64,000 nucleotides of DNA, from the NCBI GenBank assembly GCA_035772405.1, contig JAYKKM010000121.1, positions 2,456,501 to 2,520,500 on the forward strand, given 5' to 3'. The DNA is from Chrysogorgia sp. JL179-B06. Lineage: Eukaryota; Cnidaria; Anthozoa; Scleralcyonacea; Chrysogorgiidae. Made by a program: the position numbers and the translations under genes. This document shows, piece after piece, positions 11,118 to 21,654 of this stretch. The stretch's first letter is position 1, and each line of letters begins with the position of its first letter. Under the pieces are notes generated by a model, which worked only from the letters and a program-made list of their open reading frames with translations, was not told the origin of the DNA and made no database searches.

Positions 11118-12860
11118 CTATAGTAATAGTAATAGTAATAATTTATTTACCGTCGAAAGCGTAAGGAGTGGTCTCCCGAGCTAATAGCTCATGTTAAAAA
11201 CGCTTGACAAAACAGAACAACACTAATCTACTATAATACAAGTATACTAGTAATAAAAATTTACCAATATACAATAATTTGAAATTACGAGCAGCTGCTA
11301 CATAAACATGCTGCTTTAGATAAAACAATATTTTGTAGTTTCTTTTTAAAAATTGCTAAGGAATCAGTCTCTTTGATGTCAACTGGTAAATTGTTCCATA
11401 AGTGTGATACAATATAGCTAAATGAGTTATGAAGATACATAGTATTGTACGATGGTTGCCTAACTTTAAACTTACTATTTCGTAGGTTATAAGATGTTTC
11501 ACGTAATGTGAAAAAGTCTGAAATATAAGTTGGTCCATTTAGCTCAAAACTTTTAAAGAATACTGACAAGGATTGAACATATCGCCTGTGTTCCAGTGTT
11601 CGCATATTGATAAGATCAAGAGCTGTTTCGTAGTCAGTTGAACGCGGAATATTTAATAAAATTTTGATTGCATAATGATTTACAGCTTCCAACTTTTTAG
11701 CTTGAGTTTTGCCAATGCCAACCAGTATTGGACTACAATACTCCAACTGGGGCAAAATGTAGGCTTTGTATAGACAAACTGCAATATCTGGCTGTATAAA
11801 GCTTCTAATTCTTCGTAGTGCTCCAATTTTAGCATATGCTTTTTTTACCATTACACCGATATGTGACTTGAAATTAAGAGCAACATCAAGGTCCACTCCA
11901 AGTATTCTCAACGTATTACTTGTTTCAATTGGATCAGCTCCAACAATAAAGTTATAGTTAAATCCAGATTTACCAATTATCATTGCTTGTGTTTTTGATG
12001 TATTAATTCCAAGAAAGTTTTCTTTAAACCACCCGCATAGCACATCTAAATCCTGGTTGATGTTATGTTCCAATATTATTGGATTTATATGCGATGAATA
12101 ATCTGTCGTATCATCAGCATAAAGGCGTAATGATGTGTTGCTAATTACAAAATTAAGATCATTTATCATGATGTTAAAGAGGAGGGGTCCAAGAAGACTG
12201 CCTTGAGGTACTCCACTGACAATGGGAAGCCAGTCCGAGTATAATCCGTTACACCGAACTCTCTGCTTTCGTTCTGATAAATACGATTTTATCAATTTCA
12301 AGGCAGAATCTTTCACACCATAGGCTTTCATCTTTGCAAGGAGTAGGGAATGACAAACTGAATCAAACGCTTTGGATAAATCGATCGCAATGATTCCCAC
12401 TTCCTTTTTTTCGTCACGGGCATGGCGCCAATCATCAGTAATTTTTATTAACGCAGAGCAGCAAGAGTGATTTCTTAAAAATACGGACATGTTCGTTGAA
12501 AACGTTGGTAAAAACGCCTCGTACATTTGATCAAACTTTATTTTTTCAAATAGTTTGGGTATAATTGATAAGATGTTTATAGACCGATAGTTATGCTTGT
12601 CAGAATCCTCTTTAGCTTTATATACTGGCGTAACATTTGCTAGTTTTATGTTTAATAGAAGCACGTTTGAAAAGCCTAGCTGATGCGGGTTTACCAATTT
12701 TGCAATTTTGTGTGGCGAAAAAAATAACAAATGGAGTCGAAACCTAGACTTGGTTATCACAGGTAGCCTAAGTAATAAATCTGGATAGCTACAGGGTGTA
12801 TTAACACGTGCTATTCGAGAACCATGCAACAATAACCTAATTACTCGGACTTTAGCCAAG
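11118..12860 (-). mobile_element. 5'-truncated CR1/L2-like LINE with long RT ORF
   Basis: A 524-codon frame (12859 to 11285) covers most of the reverse transcriptase. It has a YRSINILSIIPKLFEKI finger block, palm box AIDLSKAFDSV, SGVPQGSLLGPLLF, the catalytic LYADDTTD, a thumb (LCGWFKENFLGINTSKTQ), and the C-terminal YNLRN and LWNNLP motifs. The first about 60 residues do not look like RT and may be out of frame. The endonuclease is missing, so the copy is 5' truncated. Downstream on minus the element ends in a (TTACTA)n-like tail (about 11118-11150), the short tandem 3' end typical of CR1/L2 elements. The RT itself shows no stop, so it is younger than the copies at 2.7 and 22 kb. Confidence 0.9.
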
Positions 12861-14060
12861 TTTAGTTTCCAGTGTTATTTTTTTGGTCGTATTTTTTTGG
12901 TCGTATTTTTTTGGTCGAATTATGGACCCAACAGGCTTTGCGAAACTGAGACACTGCCTGACGTACCCAGGCGTCTCAATCCTTGTACGCGCACTGAGGC
13001 ATGTGACTAAAAGCGAAGTGTTTTTTGCCAGCATGCGATTGCTTGGAAGTGTTCGAAGTTATGTGGCTGCGAAATATCTTGTTGCATCATAGATCCCAAC
13101 AGCTTTTTCGTCACAGCCCAGTACAAACTCGAAATCAATCTCTCAAACAAGCTACAATTTCCACGATAATCGAAGAAAAAGAAGCACGAAGAACGTTGTT
13201 GATGAAGCTGACTTGATAGGTTATATGAATGCTGTATTGAAATCAGATGGTAATTGAAGTACGTCAAATGTATTGAGGTAACTGTAATATTTGTCATTTT
13301 ATTTATTTTTGCTTGTATTGTTTATTGTGTTGTTGCAAATATCATGCAAAATAAAGTCGATGTGATCATTAACCGTTATGCTATTCAACAGTTTATAGTT
13401 TGTGGTAATTTAGTATAACTGTCCATGCACAGTCACAGGTTTTGCCTAATAAATCATTAAACAACTCTGTTTCACAATGCAAAAAGTTCCCAGTTATCTT
13501 AAGTTATACTCTTGTTTTCATTATAATTTCATCAAATCTTAATCTATATAATATGTGTAAGTTATTTAATATTATTGGCTTGGTAAATGAATGTGTATTA
13601 TTATATATACATTTTATTATCTGTTGTCTATTCACACATTTTGTAAATATTTAGACACATACTGTACTGTAGCTTTGGTTTTGATTGAACTGTCGTCATT
13701 GTTGAGTTGGCAAAATGAATTAAATACACGGTTGACCTATAGCTATGTATCGACTGTTCATATCGAATGCAGATGCTTAATACATCTCGTATCTGACACC
13801 CAGACCAAATCCAATCCAGATCAACTCCAGCCAATCGATGAAGTGTTTGTTATTGTTCGCTGGTTTTCCAGTGACATCTTGTGCAGCCATGTATTTTCAT
13901 TGTCCCTCACCCCACACAAATTGTTGTTGTTTGCCAACTGCATGTTAGTTGATCTGCACAGCCAGACACATAATTGTACACACCTTTAAAAGTGATTTTT
14001 GTCCTTGATTACATGGAGGCAAGCTGGCTCGGTATCTGAGTTTTCTCAGTAACCATGTCA
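12861..14060. other. No confident gene; part of inverted-repeat arm
   Basis: Three copies of gtatttttttggtc lie at 12876-12915. A minus-strand frame of 96 codons (13297-13007) and a plus frame of 132 codons (13591-13989) have no recognisable domain. The latter lies in the repeat arm, so I do not call either. Confidence 0.5.
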
Positions 14061-14092
14061 TCACAGTAATTTGTCAATTATCCAATACTAAT

Positions 14093-14910
14093 TAGGGACC
14101 ATGGTAATTATTTATAGGGTTTACTGGGTTGGAGAGAGAGCTATTAATTCAAATATTTTCTCGACCCACTATCAGGAAATAACATTTTTTAAGCCTGTCC
14201 AAACAAGCATAATTGGTGAATTTAATAAGGTTGATCCTTGTGAGATCATGGGCACATCCGATGAAATATGGAAATGCATGTTGTTTTGAAACTGGTGCAT
14301 TTCCACACTGATGAGACAGTCTCGTTTCAGAACTTTTAAAACGCTGTTTCACACATGAACAGAAATAATGTAAGAAGAAAATTTATGGGTTTTTTTTCTT
14401 CTGTCTCACTAAAAACACAAACACTTTGTTTTTATGTGTGCTTGTGCTCATATATCTTATTGTGTTTTACACTTTTTTATTATACACTTTTTAATTATTG
14501 TGTGTTACACTTGATGAACAAAAAAATGTCATAGCCCGTAGAAATGAGGGCAAAATATTTCATGACCCAGGGTTTGGGTCATGTCGTACCTACAGGAACG
14601 AGCTGTATGATTGGTTCTCTGCAACATTCCATCACCGCATCACCGCAGTTTTTCCTTTGAATTTTGTACATAAATTAGCACGTGCATCATGCATATTTTC
14701 ATATCAGAACCCTAACGTTAACCCTGATACTAACCCTGACCCTAACCTAAACCTCCATGACTAATCACTGAAGAAATGAAGAGTTTACGAACTAAAACGG
14801 AAGAAAATGCAATGTCACAGAGAACCAATCATATACCTTGTTCCTGTAGGTAGTACCTTACCCCAGGGTTTACCCGACCCAGTATATCCATAAATAATGA
14901 CCGGTCCCTA
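14093..14910. mobile_element. MITE with AGGGACC termini and telomere-like core
   Basis: Left end tagggaccatggtaattatt and right end aataatgaccggtcccta are inverted copies, flanked by aat at 14090-14092 and 14911-14913 (possible 3-bp TSD). A second inverted pair lies inside (about 14560-14625 and 14800-14870, sharing acctacaggaac and gattggttctctg). Between these, 14706-14757 is a degenerate ccctaa/ctaacc run. No transposase is encoded. Confidence 0.75.
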
Positions 14911-16540
14911 AATGAGGCGAGCATGCTCAAATTATAAATGCACTAAAATTATAATTATGTTTCTGTTTCGAAATGTTGGTTTTGGGAAGAAATAATGTTT
15001 CTTCAAGCTGTTTAGCTTGTTACACCATAGTCTTCAATATGCCAAAGAGTTAAAGTATAGCCTGCCCTAGCTTGCACAGACTAGCCTAAAGTAGCCCGAG
15101 TTAACGCCCCCAAAATATGTTATAACTTATGCGTGTTTGAGCCTGAAAGTTCAAAATTTAAATGAAAAAGTGCCAAAGTCAGGTACTTGATGGAGAACAT
15201 TTGGCTTTGGTTTATTAATATTATTTATTATAAAGTCCAGAGGCTGAAGCACATTATAGTCGTATTATTTACTATTATATACTGTACTCTGTAGGTTCTA
15301 CTGGTTCATGTTGATTTCTCATATTAATATCAAAAGTAAATGTAAATCTATTCGGGAATACTGTCTTGGTTAAGTATTTAGGGCAGAAAGCACAACAGAC
15401 TAGCTTTTAAACATTTACATGAGCCGACATTGTCATTTTGAATTATAATAAATACTGTATAAACTCATCGACTATGCAAATAAAAACTCATTTGCATATA
15501 CGAATGAATATGTAAATGAACTATATAATTGTATTATAATACATTTGCTTACCTTTTATCGATAATACCACGTTTAAGAGTAGATTTTTTCCTTGATTAA
15601 GCGAACGCTGTATTCCTCACAGAAGAAGCCATTTAAACGCACGTGTTAAGCTCAGCTATAGGGGTGTAGTATTTGAAAAATATAAAAAAATATTTATTCG
15701 AAATAAAAACCACTATTTTAAATTGTAGTTGTATATTATAATATACTTTGATGGTTTTTAATCATAAAAATTTAATGTAACTTACCGTGTGGGTAAAAAA
15801 GCCAGAAAATTGAAGTGTCTAATAATCATCGAAATTTCATCAATTTCGCAGCGATCCGGGTATTTCTTTGTTGCTTTACAATGTCCAATACTTACTAAAC
15901 ATTATCTACCCCTTTTGGCATCAACATTGAAAGCAGCTGCTCCTTTTTGTACCCCGCCATTTCACGTAAAAAAAGTAAAAATAAAGAAAAGTACTTGATA
16001 CGGAGTGCTCAAACTTGCCGTGTATCTTCCTTTAGTGGAAATACATCTTGTGTCCGAACATGAACTGATTTGAAGCTAAACTACGGATTTTAGACAAAAA
16101 GTAAATTTGAATTTTTTTTCCTCAGTCTTTTTGAGCTTAAGATGGCTTAGTATAGGTACTGCAGAATTGTTAAAGATATTTTGCCCTCGTAACTTCTAAA
16201 CTAAAGGCGATGGAAAGAAGTGGTTCTTACAGCATAAATGAGGCTACTTGCAACCCCTCAGTATCGGTGGTCGCTGGGAAAAAATACAAAATATTTTTGC
16301 TTTCCACGGCGATGCTCCTTTTTATAACCTCAGCGACATTTGTCCGTAAATATAAAGAAAACCCATTGAATATGCCCGTTGATACTTAACTATGTTAAAA
16401 TACGCTCGATTATAAACACTTCATCAAAATTTGAGAGATTTTCATCAAAATTTGAAAAAACTACGGCAAGTTAAAAACAAGGTTACAAAAAGGAGGCACT
16501 GTGCATCTAATGGTTGATTGATTGATTGATTGGTTGATAA
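14911..16540. other. No gene seen
   Basis: AT-rich sequence. The longest frames (for example 69 codons at 15789) have no recognised domain and no splice context that I can support. A short gattgattgattgattg run is at 16514. Confidence 0.5.
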
Positions 16541-16985
16541 TAATATCTATTCAGGAAAACCAACATCACAAATAGTGTTTTTCAGAAGGTTACTGATAAA
16601 TATATAAATAAATAAATATATATATAAAATATATATAAAAATAAATAAGATATCTGATATATTGCAGTCATGTAATACAAAATTATGGATTAATAATAAT
16701 ATATGTGTAAATGATTATATAATGTGATTATTATTACAAAATATTAAGGTCATAAGTAAACTTAAGAAGTTCTTTCTAAATGTAGCTAATAGTTCAATTG
16801 ATTTAATATTGGGGTCCAAAACATTATATTCTCTACAAGCATGATAAAAAAGAAGAGAAGAAATTGTTCTTTTTGAGGCTGGAATATTGAAATTATTGAT
16901 ATTTGAGCAAATTAAATATTGCCCACCATGACTACCTGAAATAAGACTTAAGCGGTGCATGTGCATGTATTTATAATCCAATGAG
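16540..16985 (-). pseudogene. LINE 3'-end fragment
   Basis: An 88-codon minus frame (16981-16715) reads FNIPASKRTISSLLF...YNVLDPNIKSIE...FRKNFLSLL. This fits the extreme C-terminus of a LINE reverse transcriptase, where a xxP.....SxxY.....WN.L..xI+S.ESL..FK motif is usual. Everything upstream is missing. It is followed on minus by an AT-rich tail (ataaataaatatatatataa). Confidence 0.5.
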
Positions 16986-17795
16986 ATTTTAAGATCGCAT
17001 TGACAGGCTTATAAGTTTAAAAAAATGTAATCCTTTCACTCTGAGGGTTTCTCACTTGACAAGTAAAAGAGTGTGGACAGAGTGAAATAGCAAACTGGCT
17101 GGTTTTGGCCAGTCTAGTGGTGAAAGGGTTAAATGTTTCGGAGTTTCACTCCAAGTTCAGAAATATATGTTACTGTACAAAGTGCTGTGTGTTTGTGTGC
17201 ATGTGCCTGACATGTGTTTAAAAGTCTTACATTAGCACACGGTCATGCCAATTAACTTGTTTAAAAGGTTAAATATTAAAAAGTAAAGCAAGCACTTTTT
17301 TTAACTACAGTATTACAGGTATGCAGTAATGAGGCTTAGAGAGAATTCTTTCTTAAATCAAATATATGTTACCTTAGATATACTATACGAACAACATTGG
17401 CAAACCTTGGTTAATGTTAACCTAGTTTAAGTGGTGTAAGTAGGCCTTGACTGAAATATAGTCAATACAGTATATTGTACTAATTTCTATAATAAAACTG
17501 TTATCTTAACACTTGATTGTCAGTGAAATCCATTTGAACTGTAACATATTTTATTAATATTTTATTAATATTTAATTATATACATTTTTAATTATAGTTT
17601 TTTCTGATGAAGTTGTTAAGAGAATACCAGGGTCAAAGGTATGAAATTTGTATACGGACAGTTAAATTACTTCTCTTTTTACATGAAGAGGGATTTAACT
17701 GAAAATAAATTATATAAAAATGTTAGTGTCTCAACCAGAAATAAACCCAAGGTCTCTTAATTCATGCATTGGCACTCTGACTGTTGAGCTAAAGT
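16986..17795. other. No gene; short opposed motif
   Basis: No coding signal. Near 17040-17135 the phrases cactctgagggttt and gtgaaagggttaaatg with agtgtggacagagtgaa suggest a small repeat remnant. Confidence 0.4.
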
Positions 17796-18100
17796 CAACC
17801 TTGTACCCAGGCTATTTTCTCCACTCTTCCCCTTACTAGGAAAATACCCTGGCTCATTTTGGTCATGTGACTGCCCGGAATCTGGCAGTAAACAATTTTT
17901 AGTAAGGAAGGCGTGAGTGAAAATAAATCGCATCTCAGCCAGATTGTACACATATGCATGGCGTAATTTATATGCAACTTATTTTCACTCATGTCTTCCT
18001 TACTAAAAATTGTTTACTGCCCAGATTCTGGGCAGTCACATGACCACAAGACTTTCCTAGCGACGGGAAGAGCGGAGAAAATAGCCTGGGTACAAGGTTG
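17796..18100. mobile_element. 305-bp MITE with about 100-bp inverted repeats
   Basis: Starts caaccttgtacccaggctat and ends with the inverse, atagcctgggtacaaggttg. Complementarity continues inward over about 100 bp (agtcacatgacc; aaacaatttttagtaagga). Flanks agctaaagt (17787-17795) and agctgtagt (18101-18109) could be a 9-bp target duplication with two mismatches, which would fit a Mutator-like element. Non-coding. Confidence 0.85.
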
Positions 18101-18475
18101 AGCTGTAGTTAGTATAAAACAGGATTCAAACAGTCACATAGTTTAATTTATATTTCGCTGTTACAGTACTAGTAATTAATACTTATTACTTATTTTTTAT
18201 GTACATGGGTTGAATCATACATCTTGTAATATTTTTACCCCATTTAAAAGGCATAGGCGCAGATTAATAGGTTACATGTATCCAAATTATTAATGGTACT
18301 TAATTAAGGTGCATTAGGGCTCTCCACTCTGCCTAAATAAATAATATTATGGCATTAACAGATTAACTCTATAAAATAGGGGTGCCCCTTTCACCTTAAT
18401 ACAGTGAGTTAATGGAGTGAGTTAATTTTCCATCGACTCTAAAATGGTTTTATTTTTCTTTGGTATATTGTTTAG
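18101..18475. other. Upstream or intronic sequence, nothing called
   Basis: No exon found. The exon starting at 18476 is internal by its acceptor, so earlier exons of that gene must lie upstream, but I could not locate them. Confidence 0.4.
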
Positions 18476-20686
18476 CGAAAAGTTGAGAAGAATCAAAAAG
18501 AGTATTTTGAAAAACTTCAGAAGAAAGGGAAGACCAATGTCACAGTGCAAAAGCATATGCTTCAGGTGTGTGTGTCTTGGTTACTTTTTTATTGTTATCT
18601 GCAAAAGTCCAAAATGCAAGAATGCTCAAAGAATTATCAACATTGAAATTAGTTTAAAAAGCTTCATTTTACACCAGATTGTGCAAGATTTCTAAACTTG
18701 ATGGAGAAAGTCTAGATACACAAAGAACATGTTAATGTTTATTTCTGTTGGTATAATTTATAGAACAAGGTCCGAATTAGCGCATCGCAAATTGCGAAGC
18801 GATTTTGAAAATCGGCGAAGTGATTTTTCTGAGAATTGCAAAGCTGATTTTAAGTAACCAAGTTCACCGTGGACAAACGTCAATTATAGGACTTGATGAT
18901 GTTACACTACGTTGTAAGACGTTACGCTACGTTGTAAGACGTTACGCAACGTTGGGAGATGTTACGCTACATTGTGACACTAAAGAAAATGCGAAGCTGT
19001 TTTGGAGCGCTAATTCGGACCCTGTAGAATTTATACAGTTTACTTCATAAGCACTATTATTTAGCATCACTTGGGTGTAAAGACAAGACAAAAAGCGAGG
19101 TATGGGAATGACAACATACAAAAACATGTGAGATATACCGGCACTTTGCACCAGTTAACTCATTAAACTATCATAACTACATTTTTAACAGTAAATTACT
19201 CCCTTTGTAGGCAGATGTCTTGTGGCAGCAGCATGACTATGATGTTGTTCTCTTTCATTCACGAAAGCCAGGGGGTAGAAGACGACATATTTTTGATTAT
19301 TATGCCACTCCAGGTTGCGCCCGAGAATTTATTGGCACTGGCATTGATGATAGACGCTCGCAAACATATGGCGCCATTGTAATGAGAGCTTTTGAAAAAT
19401 TTTGTAGAGGTAATTTTCTCATAAATAGTGTAAAAAAATAAATTTAATTAGTAATTAACAACCTTACACACTTGTATACAATGCTAACTCTTTATCTGCC
19501 AGGGGTTGTTGATCGGTTTCATCTGGGGTGAATAATGTGTACGCTATTTTTCTGAAAGGTTGGGTTGATCGTACAGTAGTAACAAAACAGATAGCTTTTT
19601 AATCATTGGTCATTTGCAGGTGACACTTTTATGAACACGATAAGACAACTTTAACTGAATCTTTATTTTCAAACTCGAGATAAACTGTTTTCAAATTTGA
19701 AGCAGGTGGATTTGCCTTCAATATGTTGTTAGAGAGACTGTTTATCAATTTATGTTATTTGCAGTTTGCGTGTTACTATATGTTTAACTTTAATGACCAG
19801 TTTTGGATACAATAAGAAAGTAATTATATATTATCAATCAAAATAATTTATCCGACTAATATATAACGGTTTAACTTGACAAGATTTACTTTACTTTTAC
19901 AGATGACTTTGAAAATATCAGTCTCCTTGCCTTTTTTGTCACTCGTTTAACTCATGAGTATTTGATTCGTTATGACTGTCAAGGTGACTCGCTAGTTTGC
20001 AAGTGAACTGAAATTAGTCAACTAAAATTACTCGCTTAAGGTGGATTTCGATTAAGCGAATATAGTCGCACGAATGACTTTTCCCTTTTGTTTTATGAGC
20101 GCTGGTGTGCAACAAAGTAGAAAACCATTCAATTTGTTAAATAGAAAACTCATTCGCGCGACTATATTCGCTTAATCGAAATCCGTGCTGTATAGGGCCA
20201 AGAACGGTTTTTCAGAACATGACCCCCTAGTTACACAAAAAGTACTCCCACACCCTCTATCGACCTCCGGTTTGATGCTATCATCGATTTTCCAAGGCTT
20301 TTCAAGAATCTCTGCTTTTTTCTCCACGGATGAAACTGAAACATCAAATTTTGAAGTCTGGCTCATTGACTATTTAAAATGTGCTGTCAGCCTGTCAATT
20401 TGAATTGAACAACGTTGAATGACATTGATAATGAATGAAATAATAAATGTGTGTTCAGACCTTTATACTGTACATACTGCAGGAATGCTTTAATTTCCTT
20501 TAATAGAGGAATGTTTAGTGTACTCGCGTTGATCGTCAAGGCAAACAGCCTACAGATTGAACTTAGTACTCATTAAAACATATCACATTTTGCCATTTGG
20601 GCAGTTGACTGTTTCAATTCGAGCATTCTTATTTTGTTTAATTTACAGAACACATCCGAGAGCCTCCACCAGGTTCGGAACTTTAA
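18476..20686 (+). CDS. Unrecognised spliced gene (three 3' exons)
   Basis: Exon 18476-18565 has acceptor tttag and donor cag/gtgtgt and encodes RKVEKNQKEYFEKLQKKGK... ending KHMLQ. Exon 19211-19409 (ttgtag/gca, gag/gtaatt) encodes ADVLWQQHDYDVVLFHSRK followed by PGGRRRHIFDYYATPGC, IGTGIDDRR and ending MRAFEKFCR. Exon 20649-20686 (tttacag/aa) adds EHIREPPPGSEL and a TAA. Phases agree at both junctions (0 then 1) and codon use looks coding. The first part is a charged probable coiled coil; the middle is rich in Arg and aromatics. I recognise no family. The 5' end is missing. An alternative last exon lies at 21591. Confidence 0.6.
18766..19024. mobile_element. Intronic MITE with GGTCCGAATTAGCGC ends
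   Basis: Inverted ends aaggtccgaattagcgc (18767-18783) and gcgctaattcggaccctg (19007-19024) sit in the intron between the first two exons of the 18.5-kb gene. Inside, 18900-18975 has a roughly 20-bp tandem repeat around cgttgtaagacgttacgcta. The right end CCCTG suggests hAT affinity; a clean 8-bp TSD is not visible. Confidence 0.7.
19410..20648 (+). other. Intron; contains a foldback MITE
   Basis: Predicted intron of the 18.5-kb gene. At 20042-20186 inverted arms ggatttcgattaagcgaata and tattcgcttaatcgaaatcc (about 40 bp each, near perfect) form a 145-bp MITE. Confidence 0.6.
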
Positions 20687-21016
20687 GCAGCAGCGGTACC
20701 GCCAACCGCACCAGAACCTCCAGCCACACTGGAATCCTGCATCACATCATAACAGAACAAATAATGCCTCAGAGTGAATCAATGCCATATCCCAGTTGCT
20801 TGTTATTTGCATGCCTTACAGTCCTATTACAGTTGTATTAAGTTATCTTCGTCTGTGTGAATTTCGCAAGTATTTACAAAACTACCTTAACAAACTCAGC
20901 CGGTCAGACCAAAATAACAGTAGCTGCGTTTTATTTATTTTTTAAATACTTTCCCTTGAGCTAGAAATTTGAAAGTTATATATCTCAAATAGTATTTTAC
21001 AGTATCTTCTGTTTAA

Positions 21017-21300
21017 AGGTACCGTCCAGTCCGTTCTGCGCATGTGTGATATTTCAAACGTGCAGGACTCCATATGTCAACAAACTTTAACGGAATAGAT
21101 TTACGACAGTTCGAAGCCGAGTATTCGTCAAAGGTGGCGAAGGCACGAGTGGTAGTTTGATATATTATCCACATTTAGGAACAGAACAGCTTCTTACACG
21201 CTTTTAGGTGGAAAAGCTCATGGTCGCCATGGAAAATGCAATGTAAACAAACGATGTAAACAGAAACGTGGACATGCGCAGAACGGACTGGATGGCACCT
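21017..21300. mobile_element. 284-bp MITE with TTAA target sites
   Basis: Left end AGGTACCGTCCAGTCCGTTC and right end, read inverted, AGGTGCCATCCAGTCCGTTC match over about 27 bp with two differences. Exact TTAA lies on both sides (21013-21016 and 21301-21304). TTAA duplication is characteristic of piggyBac-type and Kolobok-type elements. It lies between the two alternative last exons of the 18.5-kb gene. Confidence 0.8.
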
Positions 21301-21590
21301 TTAATATACTGTACGTTTGAAACGTTTGCGTTAAGTAATTGTTGTGAGAAGTCCATATCAAAACTCGACGAGCAATGGTGTTATGGTGCGAACGTTTTGG
21401 ACATTTTAAAAACTTACACACAACACAGAAGCTTGAAATATACCTCAAATGGAAGCTTATGAAAAGCTTAACAACATATATTGTACCTACAAATTGCCCG
21501 TTGACCTCTGGGCCTCGTTTTCATGTAGCGTATGACGTAATTATCGAGTTTATTAGAGTGTCGATATTTCTTATTTTGTTTAATTTACAG

Positions 21591-21610
21591 AACACATTGG
21601 AGAACCTTAA
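21591..21610 (+). CDS. Possible alternative last exon of the 18.5-kb gene
   Basis: The 30 bp ending in the acceptor (ttcttattttgtttaatttacag followed by aacacat) are identical to the acceptor at 20619-20655. In the phase set by the 19409 donor the exon reads EHIGEP and stops, against EHIREPPPGSEL for the first copy. It may be a duplicated exon or a decayed copy. Confidence 0.4.
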
Positions 21611-21654
21611 AAAAGTTCATAAAAAAGTTACATGGGACGGATGTACCTGATGGA

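Larger units (their letters stand above)
9820..14060. repeat. Inverted repeat arms flanking a LINE-containing core
   Basis: The stretch 9838-10000 (agccagcttgcctccatgta; tctggctgtgcaga; gttgagggacaatg; aaccagcaaacaac) recurs as its reverse complement with indels at 13840-14035. A second pair, 10200-10260 and 13310-13390, shares atcgactttattttg and acaataaacaatac in opposite orientation. The arms are diverged, so the structure is old. The core contains the LINE copy 11118-12860. It may be one large foldback transposon or two opposed copies of one repeat. Confidence 0.6.

Noticed and set aside
13591..13989. 132-codon plus-strand frame
   Set aside because: Lies in a diverged repeat arm, has no known domain and an unlikely composition.
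17604..17650. CTGATGA followed by GAAA on plus
   Set aside because: No stem forms between the two motifs.
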